The position numbers were made by a program, and so were the translations under genes. The notes under the pieces were generated by a model. That model saw nothing but the letters and a program-made list of their open reading frames with translations. It was not told the origin of the DNA and searched no databases. This document shows, in pieces, positions 43,055-52,403 of a stretch of DNA of 64,000 nt. This stretch comes from DATGPD01 sp041398565 (GTDB taxonomy: Bacteria > Planctomycetota > UBA1135 > UBA2386), in contig JAWKUN010000003.1 of NCBI GenBank assembly GCA_041398565.1, forward strand, positions 992,001 through 1,056,000. Reading direction: 5' to 3'. The first letter of the stretch is position 1, and each line of letters starts with the position of its first letter.

Positions 43055-43189
43055 CGCCACGCCCGGGCGTCACCTCTGGGGCGCCGTTCCCGGCCACCGA
43101 CCTGGACCTCGACGAGGATTCGGGGCTGTCCGCCGGCGGCGAGCCGCGACGCGCATGACCCCGCGCCGGCGGCTGCGCATACTGTCCGG

Positions 43190-45811
43190 ATGCACCGCGC
43201 CGTCGAGCTGTTGGCGCCCGCCGGAGACGACGCCGCCCTCGAGGCGGCGCTGGCTGCCGGCGCCGACGCCGTGTACCTCGGTCTCGACGAGGGGTTCAAC
43301 GCACGGGCCCGCGCGGCCAACTTCGCCCTGCCGCGCCTGCCCGAGGTGTGCGCGAAGGTGCACGCCGCCGGCGCACGCCTGTACCTGACACTCAACACGC
43401 TGGTGTTCGAGGGCGAGCTCCCACGCGCCGAGGCGGTGATTCGCGCCGCGGCGGCCGCGGGGGTCGACGCGCTCATCGTGCAGGATCCGGCCGTGGCGCT
43501 GCTGTCGCGCGCCGTGTGCCCGCGCCTCGAGGTGCATGCCAGCACGCAGATGACCATCTGCAACGCGGACGCGGCGCACTTCGCTGCGCGTCTCGGCGTG
43601 ACGCGCGTGGTCGTGCCGCGCGAGCTGTCGGTGCCCGAGATCGAGCAGTTCGTGCGCGAGTCCGCGCTCGAGGTCGAGGTCTTCGTGCACGGGGCCCTGT
43701 GCGTGTCGTGGAGCGGGCAGTGCCTCACCAGCGAGACCTGGGGTGGGCGCTCGGCCAACCGCGGACAGTGCGCACAGTCGTGCCGCATGCCGTACGATCT
43801 GGTGCTCGACGGTGCTCGTCGCGACGTCGGCGATCTGCGCTACGTGTTGAGTCCCAAGGACCTCGCCGGGGCGGCCCTGCTGCCGGAGTTGCTGCGCCTG
43901 GGCGTGCACGGGCTCAAGATCGAGGGGCGGCAGAAGGGACCCGAGTACGTGCGGACGGCGGTGGGCGGCTACCGGCGCTGGCTCGACGCGTGCATCGCTG
44001 GCGCCGACCGCCGCGCCGCCGAGGGTCGGTTGGGGCTCGACCTGCGCGACATGACGTCGTCGTTCTCGCGCGGCTTCGGCGACGGCTTCTTGCGCGGCTC
44101 CGACCACCAGACCTTGGTGGAGGGCCGCTTCCCCAAGCACCGCGGCCACTACCTGGGGCGCGTGCGCGCCGTGGTGGGCGACGAGGTGGTGGTGTCGATC
44201 GACCGCGGTGGGCGGCCACGAACCGGCGGCCGCGCTGCCGGCGGTCGAGCTGTCGGCGGCCGCGACTCGGCGCCGCACGGGCAGACGGCTGCCGCCGCGA
44301 CGCCGCGGGTCGACGTCGACGTGCCGCTGCCGGAGCTGCGGCCGGGGATCGGCGTGGTGTTCGACGCCGGCGACCCCGAGGGCGACGAAGCGGGCGGGCC
44401 GGTGTTCCGTGTGGAGGACCTCGACGATGAGGTGCGGCTCGGCTTCGGGCAGCCGGGCCCCGACCTGCGCCGCGTGCGCGCGGGGCAGCGGGTGTGGATC
44501 ACGCGCGACCCGGCGGCCGAGAAGCGCGCGCAGGCGCAGCCTCGGCCCGCCGGCCGCACAGCACTCCACCTGCTGGTGCGCGGCGCGCTCGGCCAGCCGC
44601 TGCAGGCCGAGGGGCGTGCCGGCGACGTCGTCGTGCGTGCGGCCACCGACACGTTGCTGCAGGCCGCGCTCGGCGACGGCCTCGACGAGGCGCTGTTGCG
44701 CGACAAGCTGGCGGCGCTCGGCGGTACCGCCTTCCACCTGGGGTCGCTGGACGTGAGCGGACTCGCGCCAGGGCTGCACCTGCCGGTATCGGCACTCAAG
44801 GCACTGCGGCGGACCCTGGTCGTGGACCTCCGAGCAGAACTCGAACGGGCGCGCCGCCGCGACCTCGATCCGCGCCCGGCGTTGCCGCTCGTGCGCACGG
44901 AGCTGCGCCAGGCGGTGCCGCCGCCGCGCTGGACGGCGCCAACGGCCGCGCAGGTCGTGCCGCTCGTGCGCACGGACGCGCAGCTCGATGCCGTGCTGGC
45001 CACCGACCTGGCGGAGGTCGAGCTCGACTGGATGGAACTCACCGGGCTCGGGGCCGCCGTGGCCCGCGCGCGCGCCGCCGGGCGTCGCGTCGTCGTCGCC
45101 ACGCTGCGGGTGAGCAAGCCGGGCGAACGTGCCTTCGACGAGCGCTTGCTCAAGCTCGAACCCGATGGCGTCCTGGTGCGCCACCTCGGCGCGCTGGTGC
45201 TGTTCGCGGCGCTGCCCGACGACCGGCGCCCACTCTTGCACGGCGACTTCGCCCTCAACGCCACCAACTCGCTGTCCGTGGAGCAGCTGCTGGCCGCCGG
45301 CCTCGACACGTGGACGCCGGCGCACGACCTCGATCAGGCGCAGATGCGCGCCCTGCTTGCCGCGGTCGACCCGACCCGCGCCACGGCGACGCTGCACGTG
45401 CGCATGCCGACCTTCCACACCGAGCACTGCGTGTACGCGCACCTGCTGAGCGACGGTCGCGACTTCCACACGTGTGGACGACCATGCGAGCGGCACCAGC
45501 TGGCGCTGCGCGACCACCTCGGCTTCGAGCATCCGGTGATCGTCGACGCCGGCTGTCGCAACACCGTGTTCAACTCCCGCGTGCAAACCAGCGCGGCGCT
45601 GGCGCCCGACCTGGTGCGCGCCGGTGTGCGCCGCTTTCGGGTGGAGTTCGTGCGCGAGTCGGCGGCCGAGACGGCGGCAGCCCTGGCGGCCTACGCCGAG
45701 CTCCTTCGTGGTGAGATCGCCGCGCCCGAGCTCCAGCGCCTGCTGCGCGCCGAAGCGCACATCGGCGTCGCCGCCCACGCGCAGGAGACCTCGTCGCCCA
45801 CGGATCCGTAG
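43190..45811 (+). CDS. U32-family protein, RlhA-like
   Basis: An 873-residue member of the peptidase U32 family in its long form with a DUF3656-like C-terminal region. The TIM-barrel part has MHRAVELLAPAGDDAALEAA, ADAVYLGLDEGFNARARAAN, VHASTQMTICNADAA and the Cys cluster CLTSETWGGRSANRGQCAQS. A final Cys group (CGRPCERHQL, DAGCRNTVFN) completes probable Fe-S binding. The closest characterised relative, RlhA, makes 5-hydroxycytidine at 23S rRNA position 2501. A low-complexity Gly/Arg/Ala insert lies around 342-375. Exact substrate is uncertain. Confidence 0.88.
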   Translation: MHRAVELLAPAGDDAALEAALAAGADAVYLGLDEGFNARARAANFALPRLPEVCAKVHAAGARLYLTLNTLVFEGELPRAEAVIRAAAAAGVDALIVQDPAVALLSRAVCPRLEVHASTQMTICNADAAHFAARLGVTRVVVPRELSVPEIEQFVRESALEVEVFVHGALCVSWSGQCLTSETWGGRSANRGQCAQSCRMPYDLVLDGARRDVGDLRYVLSPKDLAGAALLPELLRLGVHGLKIEGRQKGPEYVRTAVGGYRRWLDACIAGADRRAAEGRLGLDLRDMTSSFSRGFGDGFLRGSDHQTLVEGRFPKHRGHYLGRVRAVVGDEVVVSIDRGGRPRTGGRAAGGRAVGGRDSAPHGQTAAAATPRVDVDVPLPELRPGIGVVFDAGDPEGDEAGGPVFRVEDLDDEVRLGFGQPGPDLRRVRAGQRVWITRDPAAEKRAQAQPRPAGRTALHLLVRGALGQPLQAEGRAGDVVVRAATDTLLQAALGDGLDEALLRDKLAALGGTAFHLGSLDVSGLAPGLHLPVSALKALRRTLVVDLRAELERARRRDLDPRPALPLVRTELRQAVPPPRWTAPTAAQVVPLVRTDAQLDAVLATDLAEVELDWMELTGLGAAVARARAAGRRVVVATLRVSKPGERAFDERLLKLEPDGVLVRHLGALVLFAALPDDRRPLLHGDFALNATNSLSVEQLLAAGLDTWTPAHDLDQAQMRALLAAVDPTRATATLHVRMPTFHTEHCVYAHLLSDGRDFHTCGRPCERHQLALRDHLGFEHPVIVDAGCRNTVFNSRVQTSAALAPDLVRAGVRRFRVEFVRESAAETAAALAAYAELLRGEIAAPELQRLLRAEAHIGVAAHAQETSSPTDP

Positions 45812-45825
45812 GCCCGCACAGGCGT

Positions 45826-45843
45826 GCACCGTGGAGGCGGTGC
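45826..45843. terminator. Hairpin after U32 gene
   Basis: A 6-bp stem GCACCG/CGGTGC with loop TGGAGG, 14 nt after the stop codon. A second short stem (GTCACG/CGTGAC) lies further on. No T tract. Confidence 0.35.
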
Positions 45844-46011
45844 CCGTTCGTGTCGAGCGGCGCGGTCACGTCGGGTCGTGACGACGCGCAGGGAACGAAC
45901 CGGACCTCGTGACGCAGCAGAGCCGCTGGGGCCCTCCGCGCGCGTCGAGGCGGCTGCCGGCACTCGTGCCTCGCTCTGGCTGATACCGCGGCGGTGCGCG
46001 ACACTGCCACC

Positions 46012-47526
46012 ATGACGATGCTGTGGATCCTGCTCGCTCTGCTGGTCGCGCTGGCGGTCTACGACCTGTGCCAGCGCCGGCACGCGATCCTGCGCAACTT
46101 CCCGATCGTCGGTCACCTCCGCTACCTCCTGGAGATGGTCGGGCCGGAGCTGCGTCAGTACATCGTCACCGACAACGACGAGGAGCGTCCGTTCAGCCGC
46201 GACCAGCGCCGCTGGGTCTACGCCAGCAGCAAGAAGCAGAACAACTACTTCGGCTTCGGCACCGACAACGACCTCGAGCTGACGCCCAACTACCTGATCT
46301 GGAAGCACGCGACCTTCGCGCGCGACGAGCCGCGCGCGGGGCACGGCCCGGTGCGCGTGCCGTGCGCCAAGGTGCTGGGCGGGGCCAGGCAGCGCCGACG
46401 CGCCTTCCGCCCGCAGTCGATGATCTACACCTCGGCGATGAGCTTCGGTTCGCTCTCGGCAGCCGCGGTCGAAGCGATCAACAAGGGTTGCAAGATCGCC
46501 GGCTCGTTGCAGAACACGGGTGAAGGTGGCGTCGCGCCGCCGCACGACCACGGCGGACCGCTGATCTGGCAGCTCGGCACCGGCTACTTCGGGGCGCGTG
46601 GCAAGGACGGCGGTTTCGACCGGGGACGCTTTCTCGAGACGCTCGGCAAGCACGACGTGCGGGCCATCGAGATCAAGCTCAGCCAGGGAGCCAAGCCGGG
46701 CCACGGCGGCATCCTGCCGGCGGCCAAGGTGACCGCCGAAATCGCCGGCATCCGCGGCATTCCGATGGGTGAGGACTGTCTGTCCCCCGCCGCGCACAAG
46801 GCGTTTCGCGACGCCGACTCGCTGCTCGATTTCGTCGAGATGCTCGCAGAGATCTCGGGCGGCCTGCCGATCGGCATCAAGTCGGCGGTGGGCGAGGCCT
46901 CGTTCTGGCATGACCTCGCGCGCGAGATGGCGACCGGTGATCGTGGTGTCGACTTCATCACCGTCGACGGTGGCGAGGGTGGCACCGGGGCGGCGCCGGC
47001 GGTGTTCGCCGACCACGTGGCCCTGCCGTTCAAGATCGGCATGGCGCGCGTGTTCCAGACCTTCGTGGCGCACGGGGGCGACCGCCGCGTCGTGTTCTTC
47101 GGCTCCGGCAAGCTCGGCTTCCCGCACCAGGCTCTGTTCGCCAGCGCACTCGGCTGCGACATGATCGGGGTGGCACGCGAAGCGATGCTGGCGATCGGCT
47201 GCATCCAGGCGCAGCGTTGCCACACCGGCCACTGTCCGACCGGCGTCGCCACCCAGAACAAGTGGCTGATGCGCGGCCTCGACCCGACCCACAAGGCGGC
47301 GCGTCTGGCCAACTACCTGCTCACCCTGCAGAGCGAGATGCTGTGGCTGTGCCACGCGGCGGGGCTGGCGCACCCGGCGCAGGCGACGCTCGACCACTTC
47401 GAGCTCCTCGACGACCGGTTCGAGGCGCGGTCGCCGCGCGCCGTGTTCGGCTACGCCGCCGACGAAGGAGTGCCGCAGGCGGCGCAGGTGGCCGAACTCG
47501 AGCAGATCATGTACGGGGCAGGTTGA
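46012..47526 (+). CDS. FMN-binding glutamate synthase-family protein
   Basis: A 504-residue protein of the archaeal-type GltB/GltS-like FMN family. An N-terminal membrane anchor (MLWILLALLVALAVYDL) is followed by the synthase barrel: MSFGSLSAAAVEAINKGCKI, NTGEGGVAPPHD, IEIKLSQGAKPGHGG, DFITVDGGEGGTGAAP and the 3Fe-4S ligands C-x5-C-x4-C in CIQAQRCHTGHCPTG. No glutaminase domain is present, so stand-alone glutamate synthesis is unlikely; related stand-alone proteins act on glutamate-like substrates. ATG 46012 is preferred because it begins directly with the membrane helix. Confidence 0.9.
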   Translation: MTMLWILLALLVALAVYDLCQRRHAILRNFPIVGHLRYLLEMVGPELRQYIVTDNDEERPFSRDQRRWVYASSKKQNNYFGFGTDNDLELTPNYLIWKHATFARDEPRAGHGPVRVPCAKVLGGARQRRRAFRPQSMIYTSAMSFGSLSAAAVEAINKGCKIAGSLQNTGEGGVAPPHDHGGPLIWQLGTGYFGARGKDGGFDRGRFLETLGKHDVRAIEIKLSQGAKPGHGGILPAAKVTAEIAGIRGIPMGEDCLSPAAHKAFRDADSLLDFVEMLAEISGGLPIGIKSAVGEASFWHDLAREMATGDRGVDFITVDGGEGGTGAAPAVFADHVALPFKIGMARVFQTFVAHGGDRRVVFFGSGKLGFPHQALFASALGCDMIGVAREAMLAIGCIQAQRCHTGHCPTGVATQNKWLMRGLDPTHKAARLANYLLTLQSEMLWLCHAAGLAHPAQATLDHFELLDDRFEARSPRAVFGYAADEGVPQAAQVAELEQIMYGAG

Positions 47527-47542
47527 GGCCGGCGCCGGCGCC

Positions 47543-48958
47543 TCAGTCGAGGTTCACCGTTCCGAGGCGTCGCTCGGGGTCGAAGTGCCGGCGCAGGGCG
47601 CCCGTCGCTTCGCGCACGGTGGATGCGACGTAGCGGTCGTAGAACTCTTGGTTGTGCGGGCCGACCCCGTGTTCGGCGCTGAAGCTGCCGGCGAAGTCGC
47701 GGACGCAGGTGTCGTACACCAGCTCGCGCAGCGCGGTGCGCAGCGCCGCTTCGTCGGCGAACTGACCGCGCGACCACACCAGATTGAGGTGCGTGCCACC
47801 GTCGCCCCAGTGGCCGAAATCGCACAGGCGCACGGCCGAGAAACGGGCGGCGAGCTGCGTGCGCATCGCGTCGGTGAACTCGGCCAGGCGTGCGCGCGGC
47901 ACCGCCAGGTCGAAGGCGAGCACGACTCCGGCTTCGCGCAGGCTCTCGCTCACGCGGTGGCGGATGGCCCAGAAGGCGTCGCCGCGGCCGACCAGCACGT
48001 CGGTGATGCCCTCGCGCGGGCATTCTTCGACGTGGGCCACCAGCGTCTCTTCGAGCAGCGCCTCGAGGTCGAGGCGCTCGCGTTGCACGGTCGACGCCAG
48101 CTCGACCAGCACCGTGTAGGCCGGCAGTTCGCCCTGGAACGGCGCGCGCAGGTCGGTGCCGTACTGCAGCGTCAGCGCCAGCGCGTCCTTGCCGATCACC
48201 TCGTAGGCCGACAGGCAGTCACCGACGGCACGGGTCAACACCGCCAGGAGTTCGAGCACGGCAGCGCCGTCGGCGGCGGCGACCAGGGCGCTGGCGAACT
48301 GGCGCGGGCGCGGGGCCACGGCGAGCACGGCGCGCGTCACCACGCCGAGGATGCCCGACGTGCCCACGAAGCACTGCTTGAGGTCGAGGCCGACGTTGTT
48401 CTTGCGCAGGCGCGTGAGCTGTGTCACCAACGTGCCGTCGGCGAGCGCCACCTCGAGGCCCAGGAGGTTCCTGCGCACATCGCCGTAGCGCAGCAAGCGC
48501 GTGCCGCCGGTGTTGGTGACCACCATGCCGCCGATCTGCGGGTCGGCGCCGAGGTCGATGGGGAACCACAAGCCGTGTGGCGCCAGCGCCTCGTTCAGTT
48601 GGCTGAGCAGCACGCCGGCTTGCACCACAGCGATGCCATCGACCGGGTCGATGTCCTCGATGCGGCTGAGGCGTTCCAGAGACAGCACGAGCTGTTCGCC
48701 GGTGGTGTCGGGGTTGCTCGCGCCGACCAGGCCGGTGTTGGCACCGATGGGCTGCACGCGCACGCCGTGCGCCTTGGTGGTTGCGAGCACGAAGGCGACG
48801 TCGGCGGGAGAGCTCGGGCGGACCAGCGCCAGCGCGCGCCCCGCGCCGTAGCGCCAGCCGTGCTCGTAGCCGCTCAGGTCGGCGCGCTCGGTCAGCACCG
48901 CGTCGGCGCCGAGGCGAGCGCGCAGGACGTCGAGGAGGGCCGGGGCCGTCCCGTTCAT
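47543..48958 (-). CDS. FAD-binding D-2-hydroxyacid dehydrogenase
   Basis: A 471-residue flavoprotein of the FAD_binding_4/FAD-oxidase_C type (GlcD, D-2-hydroxyglutarate dehydrogenase). The FAD-binding loop reads VQPIGANTGLVGASNP, with later IDLGADPQIGGMVVTNTGG, RKNNVGLDLKQCFVGTSG and the C-terminal FGHWGDGGTHLN and SAEHGVG metal/substrate motifs. It overlaps the upstream hglS-like gene by ATGA. Since HglS makes D-2-hydroxyglutarate, oxidation of that acid to 2-oxoglutarate is the probable reaction here. Confidence 0.92.
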   Translation of the reverse strand: MNGTAPALLDVLRARLGADAVLTERADLSGYEHGWRYGAGRALALVRPSSPADVAFVLATTKAHGVRVQPIGANTGLVGASNPDTTGEQLVLSLERLSRIEDIDPVDGIAVVQAGVLLSQLNEALAPHGLWFPIDLGADPQIGGMVVTNTGGTRLLRYGDVRRNLLGLEVALADGTLVTQLTRLRKNNVGLDLKQCFVGTSGILGVVTRAVLAVAPRPRQFASALVAAADGAAVLELLAVLTRAVGDCLSAYEVIGKDALALTLQYGTDLRAPFQGELPAYTVLVELASTVQRERLDLEALLEETLVAHVEECPREGITDVLVGRGDAFWAIRHRVSESLREAGVVLAFDLAVPRARLAEFTDAMRTQLAARFSAVRLCDFGHWGDGGTHLNLVWSRGQFADEAALRTALRELVYDTCVRDFAGSFSAEHGVGPHNQEFYDRYVASTVREATGALRRHFDPERRLGTVNLD

Positions 48959-49965
48959 GCGCTACCTCCGGCGGCGGTCATCTTGAAGATGGCCTGGGCG
49001 TTGCGCGCGTCGAAGGCGAGGTCGAGCGTGCCGTCGGGCAGCCGCTGCCGGGTGATGAACTCGTGGAAGGAGCCGGGCACCTTGCGCACGATGACGTGCC
49101 CGTCGTCGCGGAGGAACAGCCGATCGATCTCGGCGGCGCGGAACGCGGTCTGCGTGACGCGTCCCGAGCGCGACACCTCGAGGCTTGCCTTCATCGGTCG
49201 GCCCAGCGAGCGCTGGACTTCGGCCGCCGCCGCCACGTCGATGACGCGGTCGGTGGCGTGGTTGAAGGCGTTGCCCTCGGTGGCGATCCACGCCATCTCG
49301 GCGCTCTCCTCCAGCAGGATCTCGTAGTCGCGCCAGGCGGGGCGGGGATGCTGGCGTTCGAAGCAGCTGGCGAGGTCCGGCAGGAGCAGACGCGCGTCGG
49401 CGTGCGGCAGCTGGCGCCGATCGCCCAGGCACTGCAGCAGGTCGACCGCGCGCGCCGGCAGCGGGTCCCGGCTCGAGCCGACGACGCGCTGCACGGCGTC
49501 CCGGAAGGCGGGGGAGAAGCGTTCGGGGTGCAGCTCCGACACGAAGTACTGCGGCACGTCCTCGGGCAGGTCGTCGTGCGCCCAGGCGCGGCCGGTCATC
49601 CCGAGCGCGTCGAGCGGATAGGTGTCGCGCCGCGAGTAGCCGAGCGGCTCCAGCAGGCGGGCGAACGCAGCCTCGCCCGGCGGCAACGCGCCACACGGTG
49701 CTGCCACCGTGCGCAGGGCGCCATGGTCGAACAGCAGCGCTTGCCCGCGGCGCACGTTCTCTTCGAGGTAGGCACGCGCCATCGGCACGCGGTGCAGCAG
49801 GTCCTCGAACAGGAGCATGGCGAGTGCGAGGGCCAGCTCGGCACGCGTCACCGAATCGCACGGCGCGCGCTGCAGGGCCGGTGGGATGGCGATCGCCGTG
49901 CTCAGGGCCGCCGCACGGCGCGCGCCGACGGTGGTGGAGAGGAGCGTCTCGAGGTTGCTGGTCAT
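48955..49965 (-). CDS. hglS: 2-oxoadipate dioxygenase/decarboxylase (DUF1338)
   Basis: A 336-residue DUF1338 protein, the HglS family, which converts 2-oxoadipate to D-2-hydroxyglutarate using Fe(II) in lysine catabolism. Family-like elements are RRDTYPLDALGMTGRAW, the YFVSELHPERFSP segment and EGNAFNHATDRV, where the His is a probable metal ligand; the acidic ligand in the C-terminal part is less clear. Translation is coupled (ATGA) to the downstream FAD dehydrogenase that would consume the product. HglS proteins are usually longer (about 450 residues), so this is a short member. Confidence 0.82.
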   Translation of the reverse strand: MTSNLETLLSTTVGARRAAALSTAIAIPPALQRAPCDSVTRAELALALAMLLFEDLLHRVPMARAYLEENVRRGQALLFDHGALRTVAAPCGALPPGEAAFARLLEPLGYSRRDTYPLDALGMTGRAWAHDDLPEDVPQYFVSELHPERFSPAFRDAVQRVVGSSRDPLPARAVDLLQCLGDRRQLPHADARLLLPDLASCFERQHPRPAWRDYEILLEESAEMAWIATEGNAFNHATDRVIDVAAAAEVQRSLGRPMKASLEVSRSGRVTQTAFRAAEIDRLFLRDDGHVIVRKVPGSFHEFITRQRLPDGTLDLAFDARNAQAIFKMTAAGGSA

Positions 49966-50068
49966 GGGCGCTCGGGCCGAACACCCGTTCGGGGGCGGAA
50001 TTGCCCTGGGGGGCCAGAGCTGGCGCGGCCGTGCCTTCGCGGCGGCGGCTGGTAGCTCCCGGCGAGCA

Positions 50069-51577
50069 TCAGGCCATGCCCAGCCGCTCCATTCGGCTCT
50101 TCAGCGTCGACCCTGGTACGCCGAGCAGCGCCGCTGCCCCGTGCGGGCCGTACACGCGGCCCTGGGTGCGGTGCAGGGTCGCGCGGATGTGCGCTGCCTG
50201 CGCCTGGTCGAGCGTTGGCCAGTCGGCGTCGCCGACGGCCGGACCGCTCGCCTGGCCGGGCGCGATCTGGGGCAGTTGGTCGTCGGGCAGCACCAGGATC
50301 TCGTTGGAGAACACCACCGCGCGCTCGACCAGGTTGCGCAGTTCGCGCACGTTGCCGGGGAAGTGGCGCGCCGCCAGTACCCGCAACAGGGTGTCGCCGA
50401 TCGCGGGCGCATCGCGATGCATGCGCGCGGCCGCGGCCCGCACGAACTCGCGCACCAGGTCGGGGATGTCCTCTCGACGTTGGGCGAGCGGCGGCACCTG
50501 GATGGGCAGCGCCGCCAGTCGGTGGTACAGGTCGGCGCGGAAGCCCTGCGTCGTCGTCAAACGGGCCAGGTCGCGGTGGGTCGCCGCCACGAGCCGCAGG
50601 TCGACGCGCATCGGCGCGCTGGCGCCGAGGGGGGTGACCTCACCTTCTTGAACGGCGCGCAGGAGCTTGGCCTGCGTAGCCAACGACAACTCACCGACCT
50701 CGTCGAGGAAGAGCGTGCCCCCGTGTGCCGCCGCGAACACACCGAGCCGGTCCGTCTCGGCGCCCGTGTAGGCGCCGCGGCGCACGCCGAACAGCTCGCT
50801 TTCGGCCAGCGCGTCGGGCAGTGCCGCGCAGTTCACCACGACGAACGGACCGTCGGCGCGCGGTCCGCAGCGGTGCAGATGACGCGCGAGGACCTCCTTG
50901 CCGGTCCCGGTCTCGCCGAGCAGCAGTACCGGTAGGTCGACGGCGGCGGCGCGTTCCACCTCGCGCAGCACACGGCGGAAGGCGTCGCTCTTGGCTACCG
51001 GACGCGTCGCACCGACTCGATCGAGGTCGTGGTCGAGCGCTTCACTGCGACGACGCAGGGCAGCGGCGAGGCGCTGCACCTCACCGGACAGCCGATCGCG
51101 CTCGAGAGCGGCGCCGAGCAGGTCGCCGAGCGCGCGCAGTGTCTGCAGCAGATCGTCGGCGTCCGTGGGTAGTCGGCGGAGCGCTACGTTGAGCGTCCCG
51201 AGCACCCGTCCTCCGAACGTCGCCGGTAGGCAGTAGTAGGCGCGTGCCCCGGCAGCCACGAGCACACGTTCCTCGACGAAGACCGAAGAGTTCGCCACGT
51301 CGTCGTTGCCGTAGGGCTTGCCCGAGGCGACGACTCGGCCGTTGGCGGTGCCGAGCCGTGGCATGAGCGCGCCACCTTGTTCGGCGGGGCCGGATCCGTC
51401 GCCATGCACGTCGATCACCCTCAGCCAGGGCTCGCCCGGCTGGTCGACCGCCACGCCCATTCGCAGCACGTCCGCGTGCCGGCGAAGGCGTTCTGCAACG
51501 CCTGACAGGGCGGCCGGCAAATCGGGCGAGGCCAGCAAGATCGCCGCCGACTCGACCAAGGATGCACGGCTCGACAC
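50069..51577 (-). CDS. GAF-AAA-Fis sigma-54 activator (NorR/FhlA-like)
   Basis: About 502 residues. The N-terminal GAF domain (about 10-165) senses a small molecule. The AAA+ domain has Walker A GETGTGKE, sigma-54 loop GAYTGA (Tyr in place of the usual Phe) and Walker B LFLDEVGEL. The C-terminal Fis helix-turn-helix is GPHGAAALLGVPGSTLKSRM. There is no receiver, so it resembles NorR, which senses nitric oxide. It is divergent from the hemerythrin and nos genes and is their likely regulator. The start is uncertain; GTG 51577 is used because further upstream would run into the hemerythrin gene. Confidence 0.85.
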   Translation of the reverse strand: MSSRASLVESAAILLASPDLPAALSGVAERLRRHADVLRMGVAVDQPGEPWLRVIDVHGDGSGPAEQGGALMPRLGTANGRVVASGKPYGNDDVANSSVFVEERVLVAAGARAYYCLPATFGGRVLGTLNVALRRLPTDADDLLQTLRALGDLLGAALERDRLSGEVQRLAAALRRRSEALDHDLDRVGATRPVAKSDAFRRVLREVERAAAVDLPVLLLGETGTGKEVLARHLHRCGPRADGPFVVVNCAALPDALAESELFGVRRGAYTGAETDRLGVFAAAHGGTLFLDEVGELSLATQAKLLRAVQEGEVTPLGASAPMRVDLRLVAATHRDLARLTTTQGFRADLYHRLAALPIQVPPLAQRREDIPDLVREFVRAAAARMHRDAPAIGDTLLRVLAARHFPGNVRELRNLVERAVVFSNEILVLPDDQLPQIAPGQASGPAVGDADWPTLDQAQAAHIRATLHRTQGRVYGPHGAAALLGVPGSTLKSRMERLGMA

Positions 51578-51792
51578 GCACTCGACGCTACACGCACCTT
51601 GCGGCGCACGGAAGCACGTGCCGCGCTCGCTCGGGCGGGCATCACGAGATTTCGTGGTTGGCGGACCGCGAGTGTCCGCGATCACGATGGGCCGCGCTGC
51701 ACCGCGCCGACGTGGTGGACACAAGCATCTGCAATGCCAGGAGTTGAGGTTTCGCAAGGGCTCGGCCCGAGAGTTGGAATGCCGCCCTTGCC

Positions 51793-52386
51793 ATGGCACC
51801 TCCATGCGCTGAGCCACATGCCGTCGACTTGCTGATGCGCGACCACCAGATCGTGCTCGCCCTTTGCGATGCCCTCGACGTCGAGGCGGCACGTGTGCGC
51901 GCCGACGGCCGCCTGCGGCAGGACTTCTGGCGCGACGTGTTGGCGTTCTGCGGCGAGTTCCTCGAGTCGATCCACCATCGCAAGGAGGAGGACCTTCTGT
52001 TCGAGGCGATGGTGGCACAAGGCTTCCCCAAGTCGCCTGGGCCGATCGCAGCCATGACCGCCGAGCACGGCGACGCACGCGAGCTGATCGAACAGTGGCG
52101 GGGCGTGCTGGCCGCCGGCGACCCGGTTGGCGTGGCGCGCGTGGCCCGCACCTTCGCCGACTTGCATCGACAGCATGTCGCGCGCGAGGACAACGTGTTG
52201 TTCGTGTTGGCGCGGCAGATCGTCCCCGGCCAGGCCGCCGCCGCCGCTGCGCGGGCCATGCAAGCTTTGGGTGCCGCGCACGACGAGCCGCGCTTGGTGG
52301 CGCTCGTACGCGTGCTGTGCGCCGACGTCGGCGTCGACTTCGATCGCGAGCGGCACCCACCCTTCGAAGGTCACTGTCATCTCTGA
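51793..52386 (+). CDS. Hemerythrin-domain protein
   Basis: A 197-residue hemerythrin-like protein. The diiron ligands can be read as H in MRDHQIV, H-x3-E in IHHRKEEDLLFE, H in AEHGDARELI, and H-x4-E in RQHVAREDNVLF. Such proteins bind oxygen or nitric oxide, or repair iron centres. It is 17 nt upstream of the cytochrome c gene and so probably the first gene of the nos operon, where protection from or sensing of NO would make sense. ATG 51793 is used, with an alternative at the MRDHQ methionine. Confidence 0.85.
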   Translation: MAPPCAEPHAVDLLMRDHQIVLALCDALDVEAARVRADGRLRQDFWRDVLAFCGEFLESIHHRKEEDLLFEAMVAQGFPKSPGPIAAMTAEHGDARELIEQWRGVLAAGDPVGVARVARTFADLHRQHVAREDNVLFVLARQIVPGQAAAAAARAMQALGAAHDEPRLVALVRVLCADVGVDFDRERHPPFEGHCHL

Positions 52387-52403
52387 AGCACTCCCGATTC
52401 GCC

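Noticed and set aside
45812..46011. Possible small gene between the U32 and glutamate synthase-like genes
   Set aside because: Short frames here have no ribosome-binding site and contain hairpins instead.
51578..51792. Sigma-54 or FNR/CRP-type site before the hemerythrin-nos genes
   Set aside because: GG/GC pairs occur but with spacing wrong by one or two bases (for example TGGTGGACACAAGC), and no TTGAT-N4-ATCAA pattern is present.
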